Assembly: GCF_026914185.1 (NCBI RefSeq)
Contig: NC_070567.1
Coordinates: forward strand, 5,668,001 to 5,732,000
DNA length: 64,000 bases
DNA from: Puccinia triticina
Taxonomy: Eukaryota > Basidiomycota > Pucciniomycetes > Pucciniales > Pucciniaceae
Direction: 5' to 3'
In this document: in pieces, positions 46,411 to 59,037 of the stretch
How the letters are laid out: each line of letters begins with the position of its first letter
How positions within the stretch are numbered: the first letter of the stretch is position 1
Notes under the pieces: generated by a model
Databases searched by the model: none
What the model was told of the DNA's origin: nothing
What the model saw: only the letters and a program-made list of their open reading frames with translations
Position numbers and translations under genes: made by a program

Positions 46411-47707
46411 TTAGTGTTGTGTGGGAGCAGCTCGTTCGTTATTTTTCTTCTTCTGATCATGCTGAATGATCAACATTTGAAGCTGAAAAACATACGTCAT
46501 TATAAGCGAGTAATCCTACACATACCTCGAAATAGGTAAATGAAGAAACAGAGAGAGAGCGTACCTGTATCATTCCCAAACCTTGGCTTTTGAGAGGAAT
46601 CAGACGTTTTGAAGCTGCTGGTGCTGATGGAAAGGTCAAGTCATTTGCTTTGGAAGATGTGCTTTGTTCATCTTGGCTGGGGGAAGCTGGGCTCTCGCAA
46701 GGTATCCATTGAGGGGGCCGATCCTATTTTGAAGTGTAATGAACAGAGACATTTCAATCGAATAATGTATTTCAAGCGGTGCTTGTAAGTATCACGAGCT
46801 TTCACTGACATTTTTCTTACTGTGTTCGGAGGCAGGCTCTTTGGTCATGTCATTCAGTTCCAAAAATGTCGTCCATGTTAGATCTGCTCCTTTTTTTTTT
46901 AAAATCGCGATCGAATAAGAGCTGTTGAGCGGCTTATGAAAAATTAAGTGAGATTGAAAGAAGGGTGTGATAAGATATGACGGTAACCTTGCTTGATGGG
47001 ATCACCCAGATGGGCATTACAGGAATTGAGCTTGATCAAGAAAGCCCGGATGTGTAGTTCAGCATCCGCTTTACTCCCATACGCTGCAATCGGTCTGGAC
47101 CGGGTAGGATCATAAAAATAACAGAGCTGATCAGAGATCTCCTTGCAATAGAATCCGTTTTTCTCTTCCTTCAGGATATGAAAGCATTTATATGCTTACC
47201 GGATGTCCCGATCAGCTTCATTTTCGAATGTGGTAATCGGATCGACCAAGTATTGTAAGTTAAAAACGAAGTGTTCACGTGGTCTATTCGGGGTAGCTGA
47301 ATTGTCTTGTACAGCTAATATCAACTTCTTGGCGAGTCCCTTCAACCATTAGGGAATTTGATTAGTCTTTTGCAACGATTGGGGATAAATCATCTTGCTC
47401 ACTTTGACGACTTCTTCCATCGACTGTGAGATGACTTCACCGATGTAAGATGTCAGGACCGGATGACGAGAGGACATCACTTCAACGTTGAACTTCTTCC
47501 TCTGTTCGAATAAATCTGTCAGCGTTCGAAATTCGATTCGACGCAAATTAAAATCCTGAAGGCACTTGAATCCTCGTGCTGAAATTTTTGATATGACAGC
47601 TGCATAGGTCCAAAATTATCGCACCTGCAGGGTAAACATTCCGGAGATATAGTATTTGATGAAAAGCCACCTCGACTTTTTGGAGGAAACCTCCGATGGC
47701 AAATGAG
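46411..47707 (-). CDS. REV7: REV7/MAD2L2-like HORMA protein (first exon not placed)
   Basis: Accessory subunit of DNA polymerase zeta; the HORMA fold binds the Rev3 catalytic subunit for translesion synthesis. Exons (minus): 47707-47625, 47515-47403, 47339-47200, 47094-46988, 46886-46810, 46723-46565, 46482-46411, all joining in one frame. Landmarks: EVAFHQILYLRNVYPADLFE followed by QRKKFNVEV (human: ILYVREVYP...QKRKKYNVPV); HPVLTSYI; REHFVFNL; LHIRAFLIKLNSCNAHL; and the C-terminal RLIPLKSQGLGMIQLQMLI safety-belt segment. The visible part is about 249 residues, longer than human REV7 because of a Ser-rich insert before RLIPLK. The initiating exon must lie upstream of 47707, but I could not choose a splice-consistent ATG. 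Confidence 0.85.
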
Positions 47708-48327
47708 CTTCAATATTCCCTGAGCTTGCTTTCACTGGGTTGAGCTTACGAAATTCGCCAATCAGTCGCAGGGTTTCTAGTTCAATCCAAGAGCGATGGG
47801 CGATTATCATGAATCCCTTGTTGTATGACATGTCAGGAAATGATTCGAGAATCGAGAGCCACGAACCATTAAAAGTCATGTTTTGAGTTGGTGGTGGGAC
47901 ATCTTTCTCGTTCATCTTGAAGAAGGTCAGGCCTCGTGTGGGTAGGAATCGAAGGGATTAGAGCCGCTACTAGGACTTGATCACCAGTTCCTTGATGGGC
48001 AGTTAAGGGTATGGTGAGGTTCAGATCTGGATATGTCCATGAATGAAGCCAGGGGCTCTTCCAACCACCATGAACGCCCTTTCTTCAGCCTCTTATTATT
48101 TTGCAGCTTTCGGCAAGTGAGAGTCCCTTCGACCAAGGACTGGCATCGATGTTGCTGGCTGAGAGCAGGTGGGTGGCACCACCCCCGTCGGCGTCTTGGC
48201 TTCAGCCCGGCGGGATGGCGAAGTTGAATATTCAATTGGCTGCCGGCGAAGGTCCCTCCGCCAGAGTTGCCACACAGCCGAACCTCAACTTCAACCCACC
48301 ACAACCACCCCCAATCCAACCTCAAAA
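47708..48327. other. Divergent promoter region, REV7 / CBP20
   Basis: Should contain the first REV7 exon (minus) and the CBP20 leader (plus). An open minus-strand frame at 47915-47616 overlaps here but is out of phase with REV7 exon 2. Confidence 0.45.
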
Positions 48328-49252
48328 ATGGCACACGTAAGTCAGAGAGCACACCGTTTCCATCGGATCAACTCCAGAGAACTGACTTATTTCCCTTGAT
48401 TTGCATTTTCCCGCGCCACAGGTCTGTCAGAATTTGGACTCGTACTCTTCATACCGAGATTCAAGATCGCCATTATCATATGAGGACCAACAGCTTCAAC
48501 TTTCTCGATCGTCAACGGTCTATGTGGGCAACCTATCATTCTTCACGACCGAAGAACAGATCTTTGAGCTGTTCTCAAAAGCCGCTCTTATCAAACGAAT
48601 CATCATGGGACTCGATCGGAATTCCAAAACGCCCTGTGGATTCTGTTTCGTCGAGTTGAGTTGTCCGACCCAGCGAAACAAGATGGATCGATAATCCCGC
48701 TTACTTCTTAGCTTCTCGAAACGTCTTCCAGGTATTATCGACCAGAAGATGCACTAGCTTGTTTGAGATACATCTCCGGCACGAAGCTTGACGAACGCGT
48801 GATTCGGGCAGACCTAGACCCGGGATATCTAGATGGCCGGCAGTATGGAAGAGGAAAGAGTGGCGGACAGGTAAGTTGGCCTCTTTATTTTTCTTATAAA
48901 AAATAGCCCAGATAGGGAGAAAAGGTACTGAGCAGCCTTGATGAAACGAAAGGTACGGGACGAGTACCGGGAAGATTATGATGTCGGTCGAGGTGGATGG
49001 GGACACTTGAAACAAAAACAAGAAGAACGACAGCGCCAAATGAGGCAGGATGAAATGTACCGTGATGATCATGATGGAGGCGGGAATCGTGAGGTTCCTG
49101 ATGGGGCTGGTGAAGGGGTAGGGCACTGAAGTTGACTTGAATGAAAAAAAAAGAAAATCCACTGTGATAAAGCTGACTTGATATTTTATTGTATGTTAAT
49201 GTTACAGGGCCCTCGGTTTCGAGAAGAACAAGCAGAAGAGGATGCAGATTGA
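48328..49252 (+). CDS. CBC2: Nuclear cap-binding complex subunit 2 (CBP20)
   Basis: Small subunit of the nuclear cap-binding complex; with CBP80 it holds the m7G cap of pre-mRNA for splicing, export and decay. Exons 48328-48336, 48422-48654, 48732-48870, 48953-49117, 49208-49252; 591 nt, 196 aa, frame closes. RRM: RNP2 [31 protein letters not shown]1 [25 protein letters not shown]. Then the signature [20 protein letters not shown] and GRGGWG. The cap-stacking tyrosines are expected within SYSSYRD and VYVGNL. The first exon codes only MAH. The last exon ([14 protein letters not shown]) is the least certain; reading through at 49117 gives a shorter tail of VGH. Confidence 0.93.
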
Positions 49253-50606
49253 CGAGATCATCTCTCGTTTGTCTACTTTATCAGTGGAAATCTTACGCGT
49301 CATTCTTGCTTCGCCAGTCCGTGTCTTTCTTCGGATAGGTTGTATCAAAAAGCTATACATCTGGTATATAGTCCCCCCACAAGATTACAATAATATGAAT
49401 AGCATTATTGGAGATTTGATATCCCATCGGCCTTCTCCTGCACGGATCACACGCCATCAACAACTTGATTATATTAAAACTACACGATCTAAGCGAAGCT
49501 CTCGAAAAATCACTGCTCTAATAAATGCCATGTGCACAACTATTTGGAATGATTGGTTGAATTGCAGTTCATTCTCAACGAGTGCCGTCCTCCCCGTAGA
49601 TCTGTGAAGCAGATAAACACCGCACCAGTGTTACACGAAACATATTTGATAAATTGCGTGTTTCACGCTTTTTATCGTCACCCCTGTGCCAGAGGATGTT
49701 TTTGTCGGCTCACTGTTGATATCTTTTTACGTTATGTAGTCCCAAATCTCAGTGACAGACTCACAGATGAAAAAAAAAAGCATAATCGCAAAAAATCTCT
49801 GAAGGAATGCATGTTTCGCATTATGGAAGTTTTGACGAAGCGTCAAAAATAAAGACGAATAAATAGTTCTTTTGCCTGACCTTTTGTTGTTCACAAAAAT
49901 AAGATTTGCCGCCCTCTCTATAAACAGACTCAAATAACTGCAGCATTTATGACATGACATTGAGATGTGCAGCCAGACGGGTCGTCAAACACCTCTCACA
50001 GAGAAAAGGATGTGCTCGTATTTTGAAGGTTTGGAGCGCAAAACTCGTCATCAGCTTCAATGGTGTATGATAGTGTATGTTCTCTTTACAGTTTGTAATG
50101 AGGATGTTGCTTGACCCTCGAGGTTTGATTGTCAGCCAATAGATTTCGCACCACGTTACATGACGTCTTGTGAAACTTTGATAGACACAAGCAATCCCTA
50201 TGGATTGGAATCGGTCCCATGTGAAATAATGTTTTCGGGGACAAGAAAGTCGGTTTATGGTGGTATCATAATAACTAGCTTATCAATCAAATGCTCATTA
50301 TTTTGTGCGTTTTGCAAGTTACGGTTTATGTTCATGGTTAACGAGTTTGTTTGGGGTGTGTAGGTTTGAGACTGAGAACAAGGGAACCGTTTTCAATCGA
50401 TTGTATAACTCCCGGCCAGACTGTATTTACATCCCTTACCGAAGAATCTAAAAAAAGGAGTTTAAATGTTTTTTGCGAGTATAAAAGGTGGGAACGATTG
50501 AGTTGCTATTGAAGTTATTATTCAATTACTTCTTAGCATCCTTGAAGAAGAAAAACTGTCAGGGCCGACGGGGGGTTGGATAAGATGTGATCCTAACATT
50601 GGACAT
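49253..50606. other. Intergenic, no gene seen
   Basis: Spacer between convergent CBP20 (+) and BFR1 (-). Small frames here show no conservation or splice logic. Confidence 0.45.
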
Positions 50607-52573
50607 CTAAGCATTAGGCACTCCTTGTTCAGCTGGATCAGGGGATTCCGTTTCCTTATCCACCGTTGCTGATTCAGACTCCGCATTCGGCTCAGCAGGG
50701 GTAGACGTGGTCGTTTTGAATTTGGCTTGGGCAGCCGCAATCTTGGCCTCTGTTTCAGCAATACGTTCCTTTGTCACCCGTGCCTGTGATAAAATGAAAA
50801 GAAAACAGCCTGCTTAGTTTTTTCTCTTTTGTTGATGTGGTTAGATTTAATGCTATATATCAAAAAATATTGACGAACTTGATTTTCAGTAAACCAGTTT
50901 TTCTTCTCGGATAATGTCGCAATCGTTTTGACTACGTCTTCTCTGGTCATGGGGACAGGTACGGCGAGGGCGTACAAGGCATTGATAGTCGACAGAGGTA
51001 AGTTGAGTGACTGGTTGTTGGAGGGCACTTCGGTAGCTGGTTTCTTGCTCTTTTTGTTCTTCTTGCCACCCCCACCCCCACCACCCATGAAAAATTCTTC
51101 CTCCTCGGCACCCTTCTTCTTGATGGCCACCATTCCCTCGAATCCATCTTTCCCGTCGACTTGTCTGATCTCTTTGATTTTCGGCAACGTGGTCGAGGCC
51201 GTCGATTTGGGGTCTTCGGTCGGACTCTCTTCGATCGAGGGTGCATTTCCCATCAATTTGTCGAAATGTAAGATTAACGTTCGACAATCTTCAATTTCTC
51301 GTCCATAAGCTGGTAGTGCAGCCTGCTCTCGCATTTCGATATGAACTTGCTCTATCTCTGCTCTTTCTTGCGCATCTCGCTCCGCTTTTTGTCGGTCTAT
51401 TCGTCGTTGTTGGTCTTCCTGCATTTTAGCATCTTCATTTTTTGGGAAGGTCAGATCGATGTTCGATTCCATCACATGTTCATTTAATTAGTTATCTGCT
51501 TGCTGTTCTCTTTTTGTAGAAGCTATACTCACAGTACTTCTCATTAGCCTCCTTGTGGCGAGTAGCTGATTCGCGCTTCTTGTTGAAAACTTCAGTAAGA
51601 GCATCTTGCAGTTTGTTCCTTTCTTCGAATAATTTGTCTCGTGATTTACTCGACTCATCTAACTTTTCATTGATTTGATCGAGTTCGCGTTTGACTTCAG
51701 ACCAGCGATCATTCGCAGATTTACCATTAGGGTCGTCAAGCTGTTTTCGTAATTCTTCGACTTTTTCTTTTTCAGCTTCGATGATTTCTTGCTGGGGTCC
51801 AAAAGCATCGACTAGTTTCCTAGCTTTGCGCAAGTTTTGAATCTCCATCAGTGCCTTTTTCTCTTCCACTATTCTCATGGTTCCGCTTTCGATTTGAGAT
51901 TCCAGTTGTCGAATTCTCGCATCTACTTCTACTGATGATTTGTAAGGTAACTTGGCTCGATTCGCATTCAGCTCTTTCATCTGTTATTGATTAAAAAGAG
52001 GGTTTTTTTTTATTAGCGAGATTACAGGACATCGCATGATAGAAAAACATCCCTCGTTGAAAAAATAATGAAATAGGGTTTACTTTGCGCTGGACACTGT
52101 CATTTGCAACTTTCAGCTGATCCAACAGCTTGCCCCTGGAAGATTTCCCCTTGGATTGTTCCTCTCTGAGAGCGTCCATTTCCTCGCGCAAAGCCTTACG
52201 ACGTGCGATCAAAGGACCATGAGTCCCTCCAGTCTTGGGGTCACCGATTTTCAAGCGCAATTCAGACTGATATTCCGATCCCCAAGTGTGTGACATGCCA
52301 GGTTACCAAAGTTTGAGAGAGATCAGCATTGGTTTACGAAATGGGAAATTAGGAGGGATAGACCCGAAAGAGAATGAGACTGACGACTTGACTTTGCAGT
52401 CTATCGATTTCTCTTTTGTATTGTTCTTGTTCTTGAGAATAGGCATCCTTGCTCGGTCTGCCTCCACTACCACCGGCTCCAACAGGTGCACCATTGAGTT
52501 GTTTATCGGTATTTTTCGGTCGGTTAGGAATTGAAGCTGCCTTGGCCGAGGTGGTTGTTGCTTTGGGAGGCAT
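50607..52573 (-). CDS. BFR1: BFR1-like nuclear segregation / polysome-associated coiled-coil protein
   Basis: Bfr1 associates with mRNP complexes and ER-bound polysomes and affects secretion and ploidy in yeast. Exons (minus): 52573-52388, 52266-52084, 51980-51533, 51432-50879, 50783-50607; 1548 nt, 515 aa, frame closes. Features: an Ala/Pro-rich start; long charged coiled coil from EQEQYKREIDRLQSQ to about residue 340; family-like VEVDARIRQLESQIESGTM and LRKARKLVDAFG; a central EDCRTLILHFDK segment; a Gly run followed by a Lys-rich patch (GGGGGGKKNKKSKK); a conserved MTREDVVKTIATLSEKKNWF block; and a final helix ARVTKERIAETEAKI with an acidic tail. The exon 4 start is set by the KYY|AKMQEDQ junction. 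Confidence 0.85.
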
Positions 52574-53556
52574 ATCTTCAGAATAAGAGCTGTATGTATC
52601 TGGATAGCAGCCGGTAGATGGTATCTGAGTGTGGGGTGCTGAGGTTGGAGATGAAGAGGGGAATTAAGGCCAAGCGCAATCGAAAAGCTTTGGGGATGTC
52701 CCTCGCCCCGGTTGTTGCCGTTTCAGACTTCAGTGCCCCTGTCTACCCCCCGTGGGCCGTCGCTATGGCCCATGGAATCTACGAGTGGCGTGACACCTGG
52801 GAACGGGGTGTAATTTCAAGGATTTATCATGAAATAGCCTGAAATAGCCCCGGAAGTTAAATATTTATGTACTTGCATAAATATGTACATCAACCGAGTG
52901 ATCTTATTTGATACTCCTCACCCCCAGTCACGGGAGGCGTCCCCGGTTGAGGGTATGTGCGGGATTGATACCTCTCCAATTGGGACTCCGCCTCGCGCCG
53001 TGGGAGGAATCATACCCGGACGAAGAGACGGTACAATCTTGCCGAGTAAGCCGGAGCTAAGGGAGGTACATACATACTTGCTGGCCCGCGGAGTCGCACC
53101 GTGAGGACAGCTCTTTTTGGCTGTCCCGCCATTGCTCGATATCTCACTTCATAGGATAAGGCTCCCAATTCTTCTTGGCAGGCAATTGAGACCCTGGATC
53201 TCGATTCCGACCAAGGAAACTGGGGACATGGGGCTTGGAAAAGTACAAAGTGCATGTAGTGTTACAAAATAGCACACTCTAGCGTCCGACCCATAGTGCG
53301 CGATGCAATTTTTAGTAGTGCGCAACTAGTAGGTACCCCCGTGTATCAACACAGGCAGGTTTGCTATGAAAGAATGTTGTACAATCTACAGCATGGCCAA
53401 GATACATTTTCAAAAAGTCTTCATCACGTGTTACAAAACATATTCCAAGTCTAGGAGGTATGCAGATGAGAAAACTCTTTCACAGCAAAATATAATAGAA
53501 ATTGTAAGGGAGAAGGTCTGACAGGGCGGATCATTCGATATCACAAATCTGACCAG
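52574..53556. other. Intergenic, no gene seen
   Basis: BFR1 upstream region on the left, 3' flank of the CFEM gene on the right. GC-richer patch at 52920-53240 without a recognisable element. Confidence 0.4.
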
Positions 53557-54938
53557 CTAGACATACAAGAGGGATGAAAATAAGATCAAAAGGAAGATAC
53601 CCGAATTCTGATTCTGGAATAAACTCCGTGCTGTAAAATAAAGACACGGTATCAGTAAGGGGGTTACCGAGGGGAGACCCTGTTGTGCAAAAGAAGAGTA
53701 AAGGAACGACTCTAACCTGAAGCAAAAGCCGCGTCACCTGCCGCAGGGGAGGCGGACGAATTCGAGCGGGGTGGAAAGAGTGGATAAGCTGACGCCGATG
53801 TTGGTGGATTGGCCGCGGTCGAGTTTGTTGTACCGTTGATCACGCCTCCAATCGGTGTAGGAGCTTGGGGGGTGGGAGTGGAAGCCTGAGGTGGTGGCGG
53901 AGAAACCTGGGTTGGCGGCGTCGAAACCTGGGGTTGAGATCCAGCTCCAGGTGAAGAAGAAACTGCAGGAGGTACAGTGGCACCAGGAGGCAGCTGAGCG
54001 CCGTTTGAGGTATTGACAGGAGCAGCCACCCGGGGATACGGGTAGGGATAATAAGATGCAGAGGGCAGCTGGTTGGCTGCCGGTGGCGGAACCGTGTATG
54101 GGTAACCAGGATAACCTGTGACTGGCAGTGGACTGGGGGCTGTCGGTGGGGTGCTAGGTGATTGCACTGGAGGGTCTCTCTAAGAGTTTTTTTTTTTGAG
54201 TAGGCGGAAAAGAGTCGTTGAGAATTGCCACCAACTCAAATCAAAGTAGCTTTAAATTGAGAAGACTAACCGTGGGGGTCACTCCAAAGGATTCTTGGCA
54301 AGTGGCCAGCAGCTTCAGTGCTTTCGACAGCGAGTTCAAGTCACACTCCTGCAGGTGATGGGGAGGGGGATAAGAATGGGGCAAGAAAACAGAGATGATT
54401 TTCTTCAGCGTCTATTATTATGACCACCGGCCGCACTACGTGGATGTGAGGATCCTGATTTTTACCTTGCGGACTAATCGGGTGGAACAGACATTCATGA
54501 AAGTAAATCAATAAATGATGTCTCAAAGAGCGGAGGAAGTTCATCATATAAGGCCAGTGGAAACTTACAGCAAGTTTCGCTCGAAGCCAATAGATTGGGT
54601 TGTTTACAGATACATTTAAGATCTACCGGGCACAGAAGCAAGGATTAGTGCGGGCTTGATTCCCGCGACAAAGTGCCCAAAACCAGAGTAGACGGACCTT
54701 GGCAGGAAGATTGCAGTGACACCGATCGGTCTAGGCAGATGAAGGCGCACGAGGGTAGATGCTGGGGAGTTGGAGATGCGGAACGAAAGGGGAATAAAAG
54801 TTAACTCTTGTGACATAGACTGGACAGCTTCATTTGTTCACTCACACCAACGCCCATGAACCAGGCCGACACTTGGCCGAGAGGAAGTATAGCTACTGCC
54901 AAAATGGACACGGACGCCCGCAAACTTAGGAAGCTCAT
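53557..54938 (-). CDS. CFEM-domain secreted protein with GPI-type C-terminus
   Basis: CFEM proteins are fungal extracellular, eight-cysteine proteins, often GPI-anchored; some bind haem, others act at the host interface. Exons (minus): 54938-54846, 54761-54698, 54622-54569, 54348-54271, 54179-53717, 53630-53557. Exon 1 is a signal peptide (SILAVAILPLGQVSA). Exons 2-4 supply eight Cys in CFEM spacing: LPSCAFICLDRSVSLQSSC, then DLKCICKQPNLLASSETC, then ECDLNSLSKALKLLATC. A long Pro/Ser/Thr/Gln-rich stalk follows. Exon 6 ends NSGIFLLILFSSLLYV, a hydrophobic GPI-signal-like tail. Problem: exon 3 ends in phase 1 while exon 4 must start in phase 0, so the model is off by one base at that junction (total 826 nt). 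Either a non-standard splice, a sequence error or a recent frameshift. Confidence 0.75.
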
Positions 54939-57900
54939 GATGCTCAGAGGACGACGCGTATTCGCCTGTTTCGGGTGGACGTCAAGGGGACGATGGAGTT
55001 CCGATTGTTGATTGAATCTGGCGAGAAGGTTTGTCAGCGAGTTCGAACGTTTCTTGGTCGGCGAAATTATGCGACTGTTCTCGTCCAGAATGCTTAGAGA
55101 TTGATATCGGTTCGGTAGGTTCAAGCGACTTGGGGGGATGTATTCAACTTTGGAAGAGGGAGACTTGAGCACAGCTAAGCCTGGGGCCAAAAAGTGGCAC
55201 GAACAAGAAAGAAAGATTATATACTCTATCTGCTGCCTGAGCTCGACTTGTGGTGGTGATAAAGCAGATCACGCCAGTCTGGAGGATTTTGATGATGGGC
55301 TTATGTACAAGCTGGCGTTCAAGGCTCGGGAGAGCTTTTTCCAATTGGGGATCGGCTGATGGTTCAACGGAGGTGATCTGAAGCCAGCATCCATTCATCG
55401 GCGCGCCGCATCAACACGCTAGTTATGCAAGAGGATTGTGCTCCACTCAACAAGCTGCTCCATCTTTAAACATGAATGATCACCAACAGCTCCCGGATCG
55501 CAAGTACATGGCCAAATCACCACCGGCGCGCATAAGGGCAGTGCATAATATGTCATCAGGAAGAGTTGACGGCTAGCACATCGGCTTAGAATAGTACATA
55601 CGCGGGTGATTGATGATATGTAGGAAGGCCCGCGGGTAGCCGGCACGCAACGGCCAACAGTAGCCCACGTGGCACCTGGAAGATTCCATTGGCCCGTTCA
55701 TGACCCCAGCTTAAAGGCTCTCCGAGAAGGCGCGTCGCCGAACATCTCCGGCGGCGGTGGGAAGGCTTAATACGTGTAAAGTCGGAGCTGTGGCGGGAGA
55801 GGGCGGGAGGGTGCTCGCATCCCCCGAGCACGGAAGGGACTTGTGCTCAAGTTCGCTGAGCGTATCCATCCTCATCCGATTCCACCACTTCAAGACAACA
55901 TTTGTTTTCTACCGTTTCTACCATAGCTCAGCGCAAAACCAAAGTAGGTGCAATCGTCACCACCCCATTCACGTTCAGGCACAACTCGGCCAGTGGCAAG
56001 AACCACCCCCATCAAAGTATTCGAGTAAGGTCAAAATTTCACTGTATTTAAATGTACCTTGTGCATGCCTTCTACTAATCAATCTAACACCTTGGTTGCA
56101 TCATGATCCGGTTTCGCCACCTGATTCTGTTTAAATCTTGCTGCTCTGCCTTTTTGTCATCACCTCAGCAGTTGTAAATTCTTCATTTGATTGTAGGCTG
56201 TGATCAGATGGACTCGATTGTGAGGTAGACAATTGGTAGGCACAGTGGAATCCTTCCAAGGAACCTTGGCCTAACAATACACCCATTGAATAGGTTAAGC
56301 AACATCTGACATCTTCTAATGACAACATTACATCCTACTCTTCGTCTTCTTCACCTGAATTGTCAGGCCAAATCACCGGACCCAAAACAAAGGCAATGTG
56401 GGGACATTGCCTTTGGTTTGGGTCTGGTGTTAATGTGCATCAATCTTCTGTTCATTACTTGAAGATCCATCAAATTAACCTTCAATAAACGAGGTCTTTT
56501 TTTCTGAAAGGTTCCGTGTGTTTTGAGACAAAGCCAGCATAGCTCAACTAGAATCAAAATATGGTATATTCATATACCGGAAATTGTAATCAATTTGTGA
56601 GCCTTATTATAAGCTCAACAGCTCGAAGGGATTCCTCCTGACGGAAAAATCCCTACAATGGTACCATTTCAGCTGGGTGGGCCCCAGGAGATGCAAAAGA
56701 AGATTTTTGTTGTAAAAAAAGCTAAAAAAACCCATTTTCTTGCTGGTCAGACCCCTGAGGCAAAGCTTCCCGGCATGATGATGCAGCTACAGCTCTGCTT
56801 ACCATAAGGCTTAAAAGCCTTAATCAATAAGCTTTTAAGCATCCAGCTTAGTGAAAACGCTTTATGGAGATCTGGAGTAGGAACAATTTATCGGGAAGCT
56901 TTCCCTGGCTAGACTCTAGAGTCATATCAGCTTACTGGCTGGTAGAAATGAAGCTCGTAGTAAGAGAAGGGTATGTAATTGATAATGCAATGAATTCACA
57001 ATTGGATGCACATAAATACTTATCGTCACAGGCGCGTGCAAATTACCCCCGTCCGCGGACTGTGAGGAATTAACGCGTGTCTGGAGCAATGATCGTATTT
57101 TTCGTATGTGTCCCCTGAAACGCACGCGGTAGTTCGAAATCAATTTATTCAAATACAACAAACTGCCAGTCGCGTTGGGAAAGGTTGTGCAGTTGCAAAA
57201 ATATACATACGAGTCCACGAATGATCTTCTCCTAAGTTCTAGGAAAGTGTTAAGGTTTGGTGGGCAGCTCAATCCCACGATTAAACTTTACCAGAATCGT
57301 GCATCAGCAAACCGAACAAACCGAATGTCACTGGAATGTAGAAAAGGCTATAGGCGTAAACCTCCTTGACGACCACCACGATTAATAACCATAGCGTTAG
57401 CTTGAGGATTCGGCGAGAGTCTTGGACTATTCGACACGAACAGGCTGGTTGGAATTTTCAGGAAAACCCGAAATCATCTCGGCATCATATCATTCTCCAA
57501 GACCATTGCGCCGCCGTCATTGTGGAGATAGAAAGCGAAAAGAATGACAGTACTTACGGCATCTACATTTGAAACTCGTATCAACCCACCCCCGCTCCAG
57601 AGCTTGAACTAAGACGGGATTCAACAGCACCCGAACAGGCCCTTAGGGTTGGAGGGGGCTTGATAACTGCCAAAATATCGATAGCCCCGCAACTCGACTA
57701 TTTTCACTTCAGTCGAGTCCCTATCGAGTGCCGAGGCTGAATTCCGGATGTTATGCCGCCCTGGAGAAAATCCTCTCGCCAAGGCCTGAAGTCAATCAAA
57801 ACGTCATATCATCGTTAACTTGAAGCAAATCCAACCACAAAATGTTAACTCACGATTTTTTAATATCATTTTAACTACATAGCATACTGAAGGCATGATG

Positions 57901-58603
57901 CAGATCTTTTTCCCAGGTTGTGTAAATCATTTGAATCAGCACTGTAGTAATGAGCCGATTGTCGAAATAAATGAGGCAACACGGTCACTCGATTTTAGAA
58001 GAAAACGCTCTCGTTTCAAAACTTGCTGGTACTAGCAAACTGCAGCCGACTTGGGAACCAGAATATGGCCAACCGATTTTTAAGTGGACACTGTCGGCGA
58101 TGTGTGGCGATAACACGGTGGCAGACTTGACATGCGCAAGATGACGATGTAAGTGATTCACATCCACTGACCAAGCAAGTTGTGTTGGTCGGCACAGGAG
58201 GTCACGTAGTGCCATTGGTCCAATACGGATGTTTACATTGGACGAAGTGCAGCTAATCAGGCTCTCGGCCACCTTTTGCCACTGATAATTGTGGCGATGA
58301 GACGGCGGCTAAGGACTGTGACCGGCGTTTACGAGATACCACTGAGCAAACGGCTGAACGCGGAAATGGTCAGCTATTCTCTCGTCGGATATTACGGTGT
58401 GGACGACCTCAACACGCCCCGTTCGGCAGGTAATTTTTCGCAAGTGGGAGATATGCCTTTGTGCAAGACTCCGTACGTACCCCGGAACAACATTTCCACC
58501 ACTATTGATTGGCTTGAAGTCATTGAATTTTGTAATATTTGAAGTACTTATGGAAATATCTGACCGCTTTGTTTCTACTGCAAGGTAGTCGGGGAATTGC
58601 TTA
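54939..58603. other. Gene-poor region
   Basis: No gene supported. A stretch near 55930-56025 (plus) has some coding character and a GTAAGG donor, but no further exon could be joined. The remainder is unassigned single-copy-looking sequence. Confidence 0.4.
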
Positions 58604-59037
58604 CACCTCGCCACAAGCTTCAGACTTGTAATTCTGGCACCCACACATCACAAAGGACATCGCGATTCGGCTGTTTGTCAGTTTTACGGTGCTTCTCGCA
58701 TTGAATTCATACTTGGACCCTCCGGCGCGCCAAGTGGACTCTGCACCACTTTATTGTGTGTTGCTTCTCGGTTTCGTTTGCCGACCTGATCATCAGCTTC
58801 CACATTGTTGTTCATTGATATGTATTACTATTCGCCACAAGCTTTAGACTTCGGATTCTGACACCGATAGAATACAAAAGACACCACGGTTAGGTTATTT
58901 TTCAGCTTTACAGAGCTTCTACCAAGGACTACATGCTTGGACCCACCGGCGCGCCAAGTGGACACGGTGCCACCTTATTGCATTTTGTTTCTCGAATTTG
59001 TTTGGCGATCTGATCAACTTTCCCGTTGCTGTTCAGT
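58604..59037 (+). repeat. Diverged tandem duplication, about 229-bp period
   Basis: TCGCCACAAGCTT-AGACTT starts both copies (about 58608 and 58836). Both contain CACC...GGCGCGCCAAGTGGAC (about 58723 and 58950), CACC-CTTATTG and GATCTGATCA-type endings. Overall similarity is moderate, with scattered substitutions. Confidence 0.8.

Noticed and set aside
47616..47915. 99-codon frame starting MNEKDVPPP as REV7 exon 1
   Set aside because: It overlaps the certain REV7 exon in another phase, and no donor in it joins the phase needed at 47707; left unassigned.
55757..56134. 125-codon plus-strand frame, including a stretch near 55930-56025 with a GTAAGG donor
   Set aside because: Could be part of a gene, but no partner exon or family resemblance was found.
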